Both the position numbers and the translations under genes were made by a program. Shown here piece after piece: positions 22,689-33,200 of a stretch of 64,000 nt of DNA. The stretch covers positions 666,501 through 730,500 of the forward strand of contig CALZFC010000277.1 in NCBI GenBank assembly GCA_945643635.1, given 5' to 3'. The stretch comes from Allodiplogaster sudhausi. Taxonomy: Eukaryota > Nematoda > Chromadorea > Rhabditida > Diplogasteridae. Below the pieces are notes generated by a model. The model had not been told where the DNA came from. It was given only the letters and a program-made list of their open reading frames with translations, and did no database searches. How positions within the stretch are numbered: the stretch's first letter is position 1; each line of letters starts with the position of its first letter.

Positions 22689-25337
22689 TCAAGCACGTGT
22701 TTGATGAATATATATGTGTGTGATGTGAAGATAGCAGTAGGAATAGCAATAGACATAAATAGATAGAAATAGTGAAATGGATAAGGGGAAATAGTGATAT
22801 GGATAACAATGAAGAATGGTACAGAAGTGGACAATTAATGGATTGGGTGAGGAGCAGGAGAAGAGAGGGAAGAGGGATTGGTATGTTTTGCAAGGGCGTT
22901 GAAGGCCTTGGCGGCTCTTATAAAGAAGGAGTGGTTGCGAATGGAGGAACGGGTGGACGGGTAGGAGAGAAGGAAGGATATCCTTCTTAAGACGCGAAGA
23001 GAATACAGAGGAACACGATTCTAGCAAGGGACGGATGTACAGGATATAAGCCGAGAGGAGGACATTCTTATTTCTAGAGCGAAGAGAGCGAAGGATGGGG
23101 TGGCATTTGCTTATGGCTTTGTTAGTGAGAAAGGAACAGTGGGGAGAGAAGGAGAGGAGGGGATCTATAATGACGCCAAGGTCACGCATGATTGGGACGG
23201 AGGGGAGAGGGGAACCGTTAAGGTAGTAAGTAGTGTTAGGATTGGTTTTTCCAATGTGGAGGACTGAGCACTTAGAGGGGGCCAGGGGGAGCTGCCAATT
23301 GATGGCCCAGGCGGAGACTTCATCAATGGCTGCCTGGAGAGGAGCATTAGAGGAGGAACTAGGAAAAGAGCGGTAAATCTTGAGGTCGTCTGCAAAACAA
23401 CGCGAGTGAACATCATGGGAAGAGACAAGTGATGGGAGATCGCTAGTAAATAAGATAAACAGGAGCGGACCAAGAACAGTCCCTTGCGGGATGCCACTAG
23501 TGACAGGTAAGGGAGGGGAAAGGGAGGAGCCTACGCGGACGGAGAAAGTGCGATTACTAAGGAAGGCAGAGATCCAGGAGATGCATTTAGGAGGAAGGGA
23601 GAAAAGTGTGAGCTTATGGATGAGTTTGGCATGGGAGACACGGTCGAAGGCCCGTGCGTGATCAAAATAGACGATATCGGTGGAATGGGATCGGGAGATG
23701 GCAGCGGTCCAATGTTCGAGACAACCTAGCAACTGGTAATCAATGGAGCGTTTTGGTCTAAATCCGTACTGTTCATCAGGTATTAAGTGAGCGTTATTGC
23801 ACCAGGGGTAGAGTTTCTTACAGAGCATACGTTCAAAAATTCGAGAAAATAATGAGGTTATAGAGATAGGGCGATAGTTGGAGGGGTCAGAATAGGGAGG
23901 CTTTTTCTTAATGGGGATTATAATGGAAGTTTTCCAGGCCGTAGGGACAGATGAGGTGGAGTACGAGAAGTCAAATATATATTCCAGAGCTTCCGAGATG
24001 GGGATGGCAAGTTTCTTAATGAGAGACAAGTTGAAATTATCAGGAGTCTTACAGGAAGAGTTCTTATAGGTCTCGATAACTCGGCAAATTTCATGACGGG
24101 GGAAATTGATTTGAAAGGAGGGGGAAGAGTGAGTGACAAAGTTAGGGGCGAGGACCGGGAGGTTACCATCGTCAATAGTAAAAGCAGAGGAAAAAGTAGC
24201 AGCTAGGAGTTGGGCCTTGGTATCATCGGTAAAGCAGAGAGTACCAGAAGGTGAGGTGAGAGTATCGACCCCTCGGGGTTTGGAGGATAGGCGGTTGCGC
24301 ATAAAGCGGAAGAAGAGGGCCTTATTGTTAGAGTTAATGACGTGTTTTTCTACATTTCTAGAGTACTTATCAATAGCCTTACAATAACGGGAATTAATGA
24401 GGGAATAAGCATGTCTAGTGGAATCAGATTCATGGGCTAGGAGGGCGAGCCAAGCATCATAGCGTTTCCGCTTAAGGCGGTAAATGTGATTGGGGATACG
24501 AATACCGTGAGAGGAGACACGTTTAAAGGGAACGAAGAGGTCTTCAACAGCGTGGAGGGCGGATGACAGTGCGGAGTACATGTGATATACACTTGAGAGC
24601 TTATGGAAAGGGGCTGGGAAGGCAAAATCTAAAAGAAACATGGAGGCTGAATGGTGGTCGAATTTGTTGTAATCCCTTATATAAGTAAAAGAAGGTTTGG
24701 CGTGGGAGAGAGAAAGGGTGGATTCGATGGTGGAATGGTCGGAATTGAGGAAGGGAGGGGAGAGGATAGTGTTGCTTAGGAGGGATGGAGTATTGGTGAG
24801 AACGAGGTCCAGGAAGTGAGCATTGCAAGTAGGAGCTGGTGTGAGTTGAGCAAAACAGCATGAGGATGTAAAGTCATAAAAGAGCTTAGAAGAAGAGGCA
24901 AGCGGGGGGTGACTGGTGGAATTCCAGACGATGTCTGGGTAGTTAAAATCGCCTAAAATGATAGTAGGGTGAGGGGCGGTGGAGAGATCTGTAAGAAGGT
25001 TGACAAGGATAGAATTATCAGAGGCACAACATGAAGGGGGACGGTAAACTAGGATGAAGCGGATGAGATCACTGTTAAAACTAGCATCTACTGCGAGGAG
25101 CTCAAAGGCGTTGGGGGATGATTTAGAGAGGACGGTGTTTGTGGAGATGGAAGAGCGGAAGAAGAGTGCAACGCCCCCGCCCTTGCGCCTTGGGCGGTCT
25201 TGGCGAGAGACTAAATAGTCAGGGTTACCGTTTAGAAGATAACTATCAGGGAGGGAGGAGGAAAGCCAGGTTTCGACAATGGCAATAACAGCGAAGGAAC
25301 GGGAGAATAGAGAGGACAGTTCAAAAGTTTTGTTCAC
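22689..25337 (-). CDS. Retrotransposon ORF2: endonuclease and reverse transcriptase
   Basis: About 880 residues. The frame is open upstream of 25337 (S-F-N-A-R-S-I-V), overlapping the end of ORF1, so the true start is unclear. The apurinic-type endonuclease has N-A-R-S, IVETWL, ILGDFNYPD and SDH. The reverse transcriptase has YRPIS, GFRPKRS, YFDHARAFD (motif A), SGIPQGTVLGPLLF and CFADDLKIY (catalytic Asp pair), then a palm/thumb segment to YIRPLLESCSSVF. After L-K-K-D-I the frame turns into low complexity. A canonical C-terminal motif (NHSFFIRAAKAFNAL) lies in another frame and ends at about 22835, so the C-terminus appears deleted or shifted. Confidence 0.9.
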   Translation of the reverse strand: MNKTFELSSLFSRSFAVIAIVETWLSSSLPDSYLLNGNPDYLVSRQDRPRRKGGGVALFFRSSISTNTVLSKSSPNAFELLAVDASFNSDLIRFILVYRPPSCCASDNSILVNLLTDLSTAPHPTIILGDFNYPDIVWNSTSHPPLASSSKLFYDFTSSCCFAQLTPAPTCNAHFLDLVLTNTPSLLSNTILSPPFLNSDHSTIESTLSLSHAKPSFTYIRDYNKFDHHSASMFLLDFAFPAPFHKLSSVYHMYSALSSALHAVEDLFVPFKRVSSHGIRIPNHIYRLKRKRYDAWLALLAHESDSTRHAYSLINSRYCKAIDKYSRNVEKHVINSNNKALFFRFMRNRLSSKPRGVDTLTSPSGTLCFTDDTKAQLLAATFSSAFTIDDGNLPVLAPNFVTHSSPSFQINFPRHEICRVIETYKNSSCKTPDNFNLSLIKKLAIPISEALEYIFDFSYSTSSVPTAWKTSIIIPIKKKPPYSDPSNYRPISITSLFSRIFERMLCKKLYPWCNNAHLIPDEQYGFRPKRSIDYQLLGCLEHWTAAISRSHSTDIVYFDHARAFDRVSHAKLIHKLTLFSLPPKCISWISAFLSNRTFSVRVGSSLSPPLPVTSGIPQGTVLGPLLFILFTSDLPSLVSSHDVHSRCFADDLKIYRSFPSSSSNAPLQAAIDEVSAWAINWQLPLAPSKCSVLHIGKTNPNTTYYLNGSPLPSVPIMRDLGVIIDPLLSFSPHCSFLTNKAISKCHPILRSLRSRNKNVLLSAYILYIRPLLESCSSVFSSRLKKDILPSLLPVHPFLHSQPLLLYKSRQGLQRPCKTYQSLFPLFSCSSPNPLIVHFCTILHCYPYHYFPLSISLFLSIYVYCYSYCYLHITHIYIHQTRA

Positions 25338-25393
25338 AATTGAGCGGGCATTGAAAGAACAAATGGTGGAGCTATGCCTGCGAATGGGGGTGT

Positions 25394-26611
25394 TTAGAAT
25401 TGGTATTGGGGATGGGGGTGGTAAAAAGGGGGAGGGTTAGGGGGTGGGAAGGAGTAGTTGGGAGGAGAGGGATTGAGGGGAGGCATTGGAGAAGGTTGGT
25501 AGGGGTTGGGTGGGTAGTTGAGAGAGAGAAGGGGAGTGGGAGGAGAGAGAGGCTGTGGCGGCTGAGAGAGAGGCAGTGGGTGTTGAGAGTAGTGGTGAGA
25601 GATGTGAGAAGGAGGTGAGTGGTTATGAAGGACGCGGGTGACCGCGGACGCGTAGGAGGGGTTAGAGAAGATAGGAGGGTTGTTAGAGTGAGAGTGAGAG
25701 TTGTTAGAGTGAGAGTTAGAGTGAGAAAGAGAGTGAGAGTGAGAAGGCCTGCGGGTGGCCACGCGAGATGAGAGAGGGCGGGGGGGCAGGATGTTAGGGG
25801 CCGAGCGGCGGCCATGTGGTTTGGTGTAGAAGCGAGAGAAGTCGGGGAGTTTGGGGGGAGAGGGAACAATGCCCCGCTGGGCGAAAGTACGCGATGGAAG
25901 GAGGAAACAATTGGAATAGGTGGGAGAATGGCGGAGTCTGTGGGCATTGGAGATGGCTAGGATTTGAAACTTGGATGTGGGGAGGACGACCTTGAGGGGA
26001 TTTGAAGATGGCTTGCGAGCCTGGTCTACGAGGGGATAGACAGCGAGGGGAAGGCAAGGAACATTTAGACAATCGAGGAGTCCGAGGACTGCATTGTAGT
26101 AAGCATTTGCCGTTTGGGTAGGGGATTCGGCAGAAAGAACAGGGATGCCGTAAATGACCAGAGCTCGACGGCGCTCGTGGCGGTCTCTAATCTCTTCCTC
26201 TGTTTCGCGGGAGAAATCCCAGGGTGGAGAAGAGGAGGAAGAGGGGGGGGAGGCATTGTCATTGGGAGACATATCAATATCATCATCAATCACTTGAATC
26301 ACATCAATCACAACATTGGAAGCATGAGTGGAGTGGCTGGGTGCTTGGGCCAGGAGTGCTTCAAGGGATTCGCACTTCTCGGAAAGGGTGGAGATGGAAC
26401 TTGTCAGCTCGTTGATGAGAAGGTCCTTGGATGCGGAGTTAGACTCGAGCGAGGAGACCGTGGCGGTGAGAGAGGAGAGCTTCTCGAAGAGGTAGTTGAG
26501 GACATCATCGGTAGAGAGAGAGAGAGTGTCATCATCCGCGGGACGTGGTCTCTTCAGCTTGTTGCTCTGGAGGAAAGAGGAAACGGCAGCGGAATCAACA
26601 TTAGTCGCCAT
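25394..26611 (-). CDS. Retrotransposon ORF1 protein
   Basis: 405 residues from an ATG at 26611. Residues about 40-90 are a leucine/serine heptad-like segment (probable coiled coil). An acidic stretch near 105-118 follows, then R-R-A-L-V-I-Y-G-I-P at about 150, which opens an RRM-like region as in ORF1 proteins of CR1/L2 elements. The last 130 residues are a His/Ser/Asn/Pro-rich low-complexity tail. The role is presumably RNA binding and particle formation. Its end overlaps the upstream-open ORF2 frame. The frame is intact. Confidence 0.8.
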   Translation of the reverse strand: MATNVDSAAVSSFLQSNKLKRPRPADDDTLSLSTDDVLNYLFEKLSSLTATVSSLESNSASKDLLINELTSSISTLSEKCESLEALLAQAPSHSTHASNVVIDVIQVIDDDIDMSPNDNASPPSSSSSPPWDFSRETEEEIRDRHERRRALVIYGIPVLSAESPTQTANAYYNAVLGLLDCLNVPCLPLAVYPLVDQARKPSSNPLKVVLPTSKFQILAISNAHRLRHSPTYSNCFLLPSRTFAQRGIVPSPPKLPDFSRFYTKPHGRRSAPNILPPRPLSSRVATRRPSHSHSLSHSNSHSNNSHSHSNNPPIFSNPSYASAVTRVLHNHSPPSHISHHYSQHPLPLSQPPQPLSPPTPLLSLNYPPNPYQPSPMPPLNPSPPNYSFPPPNPPPFYHPHPQYQF

Positions 26612-26799
26612 ATTGTGACGTAACCAAGAATGGGCCGAAGATCACAGAAATATTTCCCTTGGCCCTAGGGTATGAGGGGTGGCCGGAGAGAGAAGATGAA
26701 CCTGGCGTGGTGCCTGATTGAAAGAAGCTTTGCCCCCCAGGCACGAGGGGCGTCGCGGAGAGGAGATGTGGCTTAGGAAGGAGCGAGCCACGAACCGAC

Positions 26800-26885
26800 C
26801 GCTCAGTGAGAGGAGAGAGCGGGGAGTGAGTGAGAGGAGAGAGCGGGGAGTGAGTGAGTGAGAGGAGAGAGCGGGGAGTGCTCTT
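26800..26885. repeat. Short tandem repeats in the retrotransposon 5' region
   Basis: Three copies of a GAGAGGAGAGAGCGGGGAGTG unit spaced by 26-30 bp (plus-strand reading). Tandem repeats upstream of ORF1 often belong to LINE internal promoters, but that role here is only inferred. Confidence 0.7.
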
Positions 26886-26975
26886 CAACTTGACTCCGTC
26901 GTCCTGGCTCTGCATTAAGTTGAGCTGAGTTGGCCGTCTTGGCTCGGCGTGCAGTGGAGCCGGGATAGGCCTTTT

Positions 26976-27470
26976 TTAATGGTTTTTTTTATTAATTGTA
27001 AAATGACGATGTGCAGCTTAGAATTACCTGAAAAATTAGGAGTCTTTATTAGTGCATAGATTTACTTAAACTCTTAAACTTCGCATGCTTTCTGATGTGC
27101 TGTATTCGTAAGCTCTTTGGCGTGCTCTGAACTCTTCTTCAAACCTTTGATGTCTTTCTTTCTGTTCTTGCACTCCAGCTAAAAGCTCATTAGCTTTTTA
27201 CTCCCTAAGCTTAGCTGAGTCCCGAAACTTTAAAAAACTCCGTAACTCTTCTTTAACTCCCTAAGCTTAGCTGAGACCCTGAACTCTAAAAACTCCTTAA
27301 CTCTTCTTTAAGTCCCTAAGCTTAACTGAGTCCCAAAACTCTAAAAATTCCTAAAGCTTAACTGAGCCCCAAAACTCTAAAAACTCCTAAACTCTTCTTA
27401 GCTCTTTTAAGCTCTTAAGCTCCCTAAAATAGCGGTAGTCCCGGAAATAGCGTAACTTAGTTAACTAGTT
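26976..27470. repeat. Right end of the insertion with about 54-bp tandem repeats
   Basis: 27203-27415 has nearly four units of the form CTCCCTAAGCTTAGCTGAG, then TCCC-AAACTCTAAAAACTCC and TAACTCTTCTTTA, with progressive decay. The rest is AT-rich with no gene. Homology to the left arm resumes at 27471 (CAGATGGAG). Confidence 0.8.
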
Positions 27471-28956
27471 CAGATGGAGTAAACATGATGAAACATGTTT
27501 CTCGCAGTCTCAATTCCCCTTCGCTTATAGAAACGTCGACTGTGATTCATGGTTCTTGACCAGTACTCAAAACTTTTAACTTCCTTCCTGCATCTTCTCT
27601 CTCTCTCATTTTTATATTGTTCTGCTATCTGTATATTTTCTTCAGTCGCCAATGGGCAAGTCATCTACTTTTACAGGTCTAAGGCCTGGGTGTCATGGCT
27701 GAGTCCGAGCCGAAGTCTAAAAAACCGAAGTTCAAGTGCCGGGAACTTACGGAGGACGAAGCGATTGCAGCTTTCAATTCGATTCCGGATCGCCTCCTCT
27801 TCAGGGACATCTCGGTTGATCTCAAAGGTAAATTGTGCCCATGTAAATATGTAATAATTTTTTTTTACAATTCACACATGTTCAATAATAATTATTCCAG
27901 GGGTTCTGGATGACTTCTACGACGATAAGGAACGTCGTAAAGGTTTCTGCATGATCTGTGGGACGGAGGTCAAAAGGATCTACGACCATTGTCGGAGTAC
28001 TGACCACGACGAACTGACTGTAGAACAGGTTCTTGCTATTATCAGAATCTTGCGACAGTGACACATTCTTGTACATTAGCTCGAGATATTTCAACTAATC
28101 TTTCAGAAGCTAGGACTTTTCGCTGTCGGCAGGGCTTTGCAAACAAGGAAGCCAATGGTCGTGAATGCAAACAAATTCTTGCCAGTGACAACTGAAAGAG
28201 AACTGCATAATATGAAAGTGATCAGGCAAATCCTGAATGATCACCATATCCCGACCACAAAGTTTCTGGAGGTAATCATTAAAATAAGATTGAATCTGGG
28301 AGTGTGAAAAGTATATTTATTTTAACATAGGAATTGTACGGCCCACCAGCTCTGCAAGCAGCACAAGGTCAAGCAGTGAAAAGCAGTTCTCGGAGGTCGC
28401 GGACTCGTAAGACCCGAATGCTCTCTCCTCAAGATGAAGAGGAAGACCAGGGAGAGGAGGAGGGGGAGGAGGAACAGCGACAAGAAGAGGAGGCTGCGTC
28501 TACAGCAGGTACATATCAATGAGTTAGATACACAAGCAGTCCTCAGTGCTTTATTAGGACGTATGTTATCCAAAATGAAAGCAAAATTAGAATAATATGA
28601 AAGTTTCACTATTCTTTTATTTTAGGAACCAGCTCAGTGAGGTCTGAAAAGAGGAAGGAGCTGTGGCTTCCCAGGGATGTCACAGGGAGTCCGGAAAGGG
28701 TATGTTGCGATACTTAGAAATGAAGTTCTAAATCCGCTCATTTTTGCGCTTTTTAGGAGATGGCACTAGCGTTGGGCAGCATAAGGGAGACATTCAACCC
28801 TCTTTGTGTTCTGGAAGAGAATGAAGCTTGCCGTGTGCGAGGATCGACTGGGCTGAAGGAGGCGTGCCCTATTTTCAACGGGTATGTCATGTTATCTGTT
28901 CACTGTTTTCATTAGCTCGCTGCTCTTTTGATTGGCATTGAAAGCTTTCTCAAGCG

Positions 28957-29395
28957 GGCCGAGCTGTTCGCCGGGCTCGGGGAATAAGGGGGCGACCCAG
29001 GACTACAATTATCCGAGTTTTTTAAACGAATAAATAATTAGTTCTTTTGATGTCTAGCTCTTCGCCGAGCTCGGGGAAAAACGTTGCGACCTAGGACTAC
29101 ACTTTTCCGAGTTTTTTAAACGAATAAATAATTAGTTCTTTTGATGTCTAGCTCTTCGCCGAGCTCGGGGAAAAACGTTGCGACCTAGGACTACACTTTT
29201 CCGAGTTTTTTAAACGAATAAATAATTAGTTCTTTTGATGTCTAGCTCTTCGCCGAGCTCGGGGAATAACTTTGCTACATAGGACTGCACTTTTCCGAGT
29301 TTTTTTTTAAAGAATAATTAATTAGTTCTTTTGATGTCCAGCTCTTCGCCGAGCTCGGGGAAAAACGTTGAGACCTAGGACTACACTTTAATTTC
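28957..29395. repeat. 94-bp minisatellite in intron 6 of copy B, about five units
   Basis: Inverted counterpart of 5650-6831 with about eight fewer units. Copy-number difference between the two palindrome arms explains their length difference. Confidence 0.9.
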
Positions 29396-29583
29396 ATATA
29401 TAAATCGTAATTTATCATAAATCTAAATTTCATAATGAATAATTTCATATTAAAAAAATGACTAAACAATCTTAATCTTAATTTAAACAAAAGATCTTTC
29501 AATCTGCTACATTCTGTAAATTAAGGAGTGGACGACTCGATCTAATTTTCAATTACAAGGACGATCCGGCAGACTACACCTAC

Positions 29584-29732
29584 TCTGAGTCAAGTTAGTA
29601 GATGCAATTAATTAGTTTTGTAATAAAAAACTCTGAGTCAAGTTAGAAGTTGCAATTAATTAGTTTTATAATAAAAAACTCTGAGTCAAGTTAGTAGATG
29701 CAATTCATTAGTTTTATAATAAAAAAATTCAG
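29584..29732. repeat. Intron 7 triplication in copy B
   Basis: Three tandem units of CTCTGAGTCAAGTTAG plus an AT-rich part, matching 5310-5460. The first unit holds the inferred exon 7 donor (CAA|GTTAGT). Confidence 0.8.
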
Positions 29733-30201
29733 AGGGCGCACGTGCAGAGTGGAGTAAGAAAGCCCAAGAGAAGGTTGGATGGAATCTTCGACTGCGAGAA
29801 GAGAAGCAGCCAATTCTATTGGAATTTAAGGACTTCCTTAAGGCTAGCAAATCAGACCTATGTTCGTGAACTAAACAAAATTCTCAAACATATTTTTTCA
29901 GAGCATTAAACCGGTCACGTTCTCATACGGAGACGATGCCGATTCCTTGAATGTCGTCATCCCTGCTCGTGAATTGGACACGGAAGAGAGAGAAGAAGCC
30001 GAAGAGGGAGATGATCCGGAAGCAGTAACTACAAAGGAGATACTCATCGATGATGGAACGGCTTGCCAGCTCTACTCGTACGTCCAGCGTGTGCTGCCTT
30101 ACATTATGAGGGTTCGGCAGCGGTTAGAAATATTTTAAAAACAAATTTTCTTACTTTTTCTACATTTGCATCCTTGACGAATCTTCGTCATTTAAATATG
30201 C

Positions 30202-33200
30202 TAACGTAGCAAACAGAATTATCCGTCCATCTGGACGTCGTCAACGCCACATGCGAAGGAGACTACCATCCAAGTTTGATGTCCTCGTCCAACAAGATGC
30301 CGAGTTACTGAGCCCTTTGTAACAAGTTTTGCTGAGCGAGAAGGATGACGACTCTATATGTACATGTACATGCGTCTAATGTATGATTACTTGCCCTAGA
30401 TGCTCGAATTTTGAAGATAGAGTAATTTCTCTATCCTTTTCACATAATTTTTGGCTCCATCTAAGCAGAGCCGTTCCAAAAATTTGTGGTTTAGGCCACA
30501 CCTTTCAGTGAGCCAGATCGAATTAGTACCTCAAACTTGGGTAATTAAACCGAAGAAGCAAGCGGACGCGTCGCGTACATATCTGCATGTGCGTGCGAGA
30601 ATGGCCTGTGCCATACCAGTCACATGCTAAAGTTTCCGAACTAAAATCTTCAATCTAACGTGGCAAAACAGAATTCTCCGTTCATCTGGACGTCGTCAAC
30701 GCCACATGCCAAGGAGACTACCATAAAAGTTTGATGTACTCGTCCAACAAGATGCCGAGTTACTGAGTCCCTTTGTAACAAGTTTTCCTGAGCGAGAAGG
30801 ATGACGACTTTATATGTACATGCGTCTAATGTATGATTACTTGCCCTAGATGCTCGAATTTTGAAGATAGAGTAATTTCTCTATCCTTTTCACATAATTT
30901 TTGGCTCCAAATAAGCAGAGCCGTTCCAAAATTTGTGGTTTAGGCCACACCTTTCAGTGAGCCAGATCGAATTAGTACCTCAAACTTGGGTAATTAAACC
31001 GAAGAAGCAAGCGGACGCGTCGCGTACATATCTGCATGTGCGTGCGAGAATGGCCTGTGCCATACCAGTCACATGCTAAAGTTTCCGAACTAAAATCTTC
31101 AATCTAACGTGGCAAACAGAATTCTCCGTCCATCTGGACGTCGTCAACGCCACATGCCAAGGAGACTACCATCCAAGTTTGATGTACTCGTCCAACAAGA
31201 TGCCGAGTTACTGAGTCCCTTTGTAACAAGTTTTCCTGAGCGAGAAGGATGACGACTTTATATGTACATGCGTCTAATGTATGATTACTTGCCCTAGATG
31301 CTCGAATTTTGAAGATAGAGTAATTTCTCTATCCTTTTCACATAATTTTTGGCTCCACCTAAGCAGAGCCGTTCCAAAATTTGTGGTTTAGGCCACACCT
31401 TTCAGTGAGCCAGATCGAATTAGTACCTCAAACTTGGGTAATTAAACCGAAGAAGCAAGCGGACGCGTCGCGTACATATCTGCATGTGCGTGCGAGAATG
31501 GCCTGTGCCATACCAGTCACATGCTAAAGTTTCCGAACTAAAATCTTCAATCTAACGTGGCAAACAGAATTCTCCGTCCATCTGGACGTCGTCAACGCCA
31601 CATGCCAAGGAGACTACCATCCAAGTTTGATGTACTCGTCCAACAAGATGCCGAGTTACTGAGCCCTTTGTAACAAGTTTTCCTGAGCGAGAAGGATGAC
31701 GACTTTATATGTACATGCGTCTAATGTATGATTACTTGCCCTAGATGCTCGAATTTTGAAGATAGAGTAATTTCTCTATCCTTTTCACATAATTTTTGGC
31801 TCCACCTAAGCAGAGCCGTTCCAAAATTTGTGGTTTAGGCCACACCTTTCAGTGAGCCAGATCGAATTAGTACCTCAAACTTGGGTAATTAAACCGAAGA
31901 AGCAAGCGGACGCGTCGCGTACATATCTGCATGTGCGTGCGAGAATGGCCTGTGCCATACCAGTCACATGCTAAAGTTTCCGAACTAAAATCTTCAATCT
32001 AACGTAGCAAACAGAATTCTCCGTCCATCTGGACGTCGTCAACGCCACATGCGAAGGAGACTACCATCCAAGTTTGATGTCCTCGTCCAACAAAATGCCG
32101 AGTTACTGAGCCCTTTGTAACAAGTTTTGCTGCAGATATGTACGCAACGCGTCCGCTTGCTTCTTCAAAGTTTCCGAACTAAAATCTTCAATCTAACGTG
32201 GCAAACAGAATTCTCCGTCCATCTGGACGTCGTCAACGCCACATACCAAGGAGACTACCACCCAAGTTTGATGTACTCGTCCAACAAGATGCCGAGTTAC
32301 TGAGTCCCTTTGTAACAAGTTTTCCTGAGCGAGAAGGATGACGACTTTATATGTACATGCGTCTAATGTATGATTACTTGCCCTAGATGCTTGCATTTTG
32401 AAGATAGAGTAACTTCTCTATCTTTTTCACATAATTTTTGGCTCCACCTAAGCAGAGCCGTTCCAAAATTTGTGGTTTAGGCCACACCTTTCAGTGAGCC
32501 AGATCGAATTAGTACCTCAAACTTGGGTAATTAAACCGAAGAAGCAAGCGGACGCGTCGCGTACATATCTGCATGTGCGTGCGAGAATGGCCTGTGCCAT
32601 ACCAGTCACATGCTAAAGTTTCCGAACTAAAATCTTCAATCTAACGTAGCAAACAGAATTCTCCGTCCATCTGGACGTCGTCAACGCCACATGCGAAGGA
32701 GACTACCATCCAAGTTTGATGTCCTCGTCCAACAAGATGCCGAGTTACTGAGCCCTTTGTAACAAGTTTTGCTGCAGATATGTACGCAACGCGTCCGCTT
32801 GCTTCTTCAAAGTTTCCGAACTAAAATCTTCAATCTAACGTGGCAAACAGAATTCTCCGTCCATCTGGACGTCGTCAACGCCACATACCAAGGAGACTAC
32901 CATCCAAGTTTGATGTACTCGTCCAACAAGATGCCGAGTAACTGAGTCCCTTTGTAACAAGTTTTCCTGAGCGAGAAGGATGACGACTTTATATGTACAT
33001 GCGTCTAATGTATGATTACTTGCCCTAGATGCTCGAATTTTGAAGATAGAGTAATTTCTCTATCCTTTTCACATAATTTTTGGCTCCACCTAAGCAGAGC
33101 CGTTCCAAAATTTGTGGTTTAGGCCACACCTTTCAGTGAGCCAGATCGAATTAGTACCTCAAACTTGGGTAATTAAACCGAAGAAGCAAGCGGACGCGTT

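Larger units (their letters stand above)
22663..26975 (-). mobile_element. CR1-like non-LTR retrotransposon (LINE), near full length
   Basis: On the minus strand: GC-rich 5' region, ORF1, ORF2, AATAAA and a terminal (ATCA)n tail at 22663-22680. Short microsatellite tails instead of poly(A) are typical of CR1/L2-type elements. The ORF2 order is endonuclease then reverse transcriptase, with the FADD box. The 5' end (about 26975) is approximate. No clear target-site duplication was found. The element sits inside the larger insertion that splits the right palindrome arm. Confidence 0.88.
27695..30122 (+). pseudogene. SET-gene copy B, exons 1-9 only, truncated by satellite
   Basis: Exons: 27695-27827, 27901-28028, 28107-28271, 28331-28508, 28626-28699, 28757-28881, 29526-29593, 29733-29842, 29902-30122. 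All are open and in phase, giving 400 residues with the zinc finger and acidic linker but no recombinase-like core or SET domain. Intron 9 runs straight into satellite at 30202; reading through gives a stop five codons on. At least seven amino-acid differences from copy A were seen against one silent one: R65G, M89L, K228M, R248N, F251C, H307N, R380T. The rest of the gene, if any, would lie beyond 64000. Confidence 0.82.
27471..30201. repeat. Inverted repeat, outer right arm
   Basis: Reverse complement of 4843-8317, carrying exons 1-9 of copy B. It ends at ...TTTAAATATGCTA, where satellite starts. A GCTA or shorter overlap is shared with the start of the satellite, a possible microhomology join. 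Confidence 0.93.

Noticed and set aside
25372..25947. 191-codon frame rich in Leu, Thr and Pro opposite the retrotransposon reading
   Set aside because: Alternative frame of the ORF1 low-complexity tail.
26114..26623. Plus-strand 169-codon frame
   Set aside because: Antisense shadow of ORF1.
22663..26975. Retrovirus-like or LTR element
   Set aside because: No terminal repeats, protease or integrase; domain order and tail are those of a non-LTR element.
21572..27470. Terminal inverted repeats marking the 5.9-kb insertion as a DNA transposon
   Set aside because: The two ends show no convincing complementarity and no target duplication.
28029..28060. Stop codon in the read-through of copy B exon 2
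   Set aside because: It lies in intron 2; splicing at GAACAG|GTTCTT to TTTCAG|AAG restores the frame in both copies.
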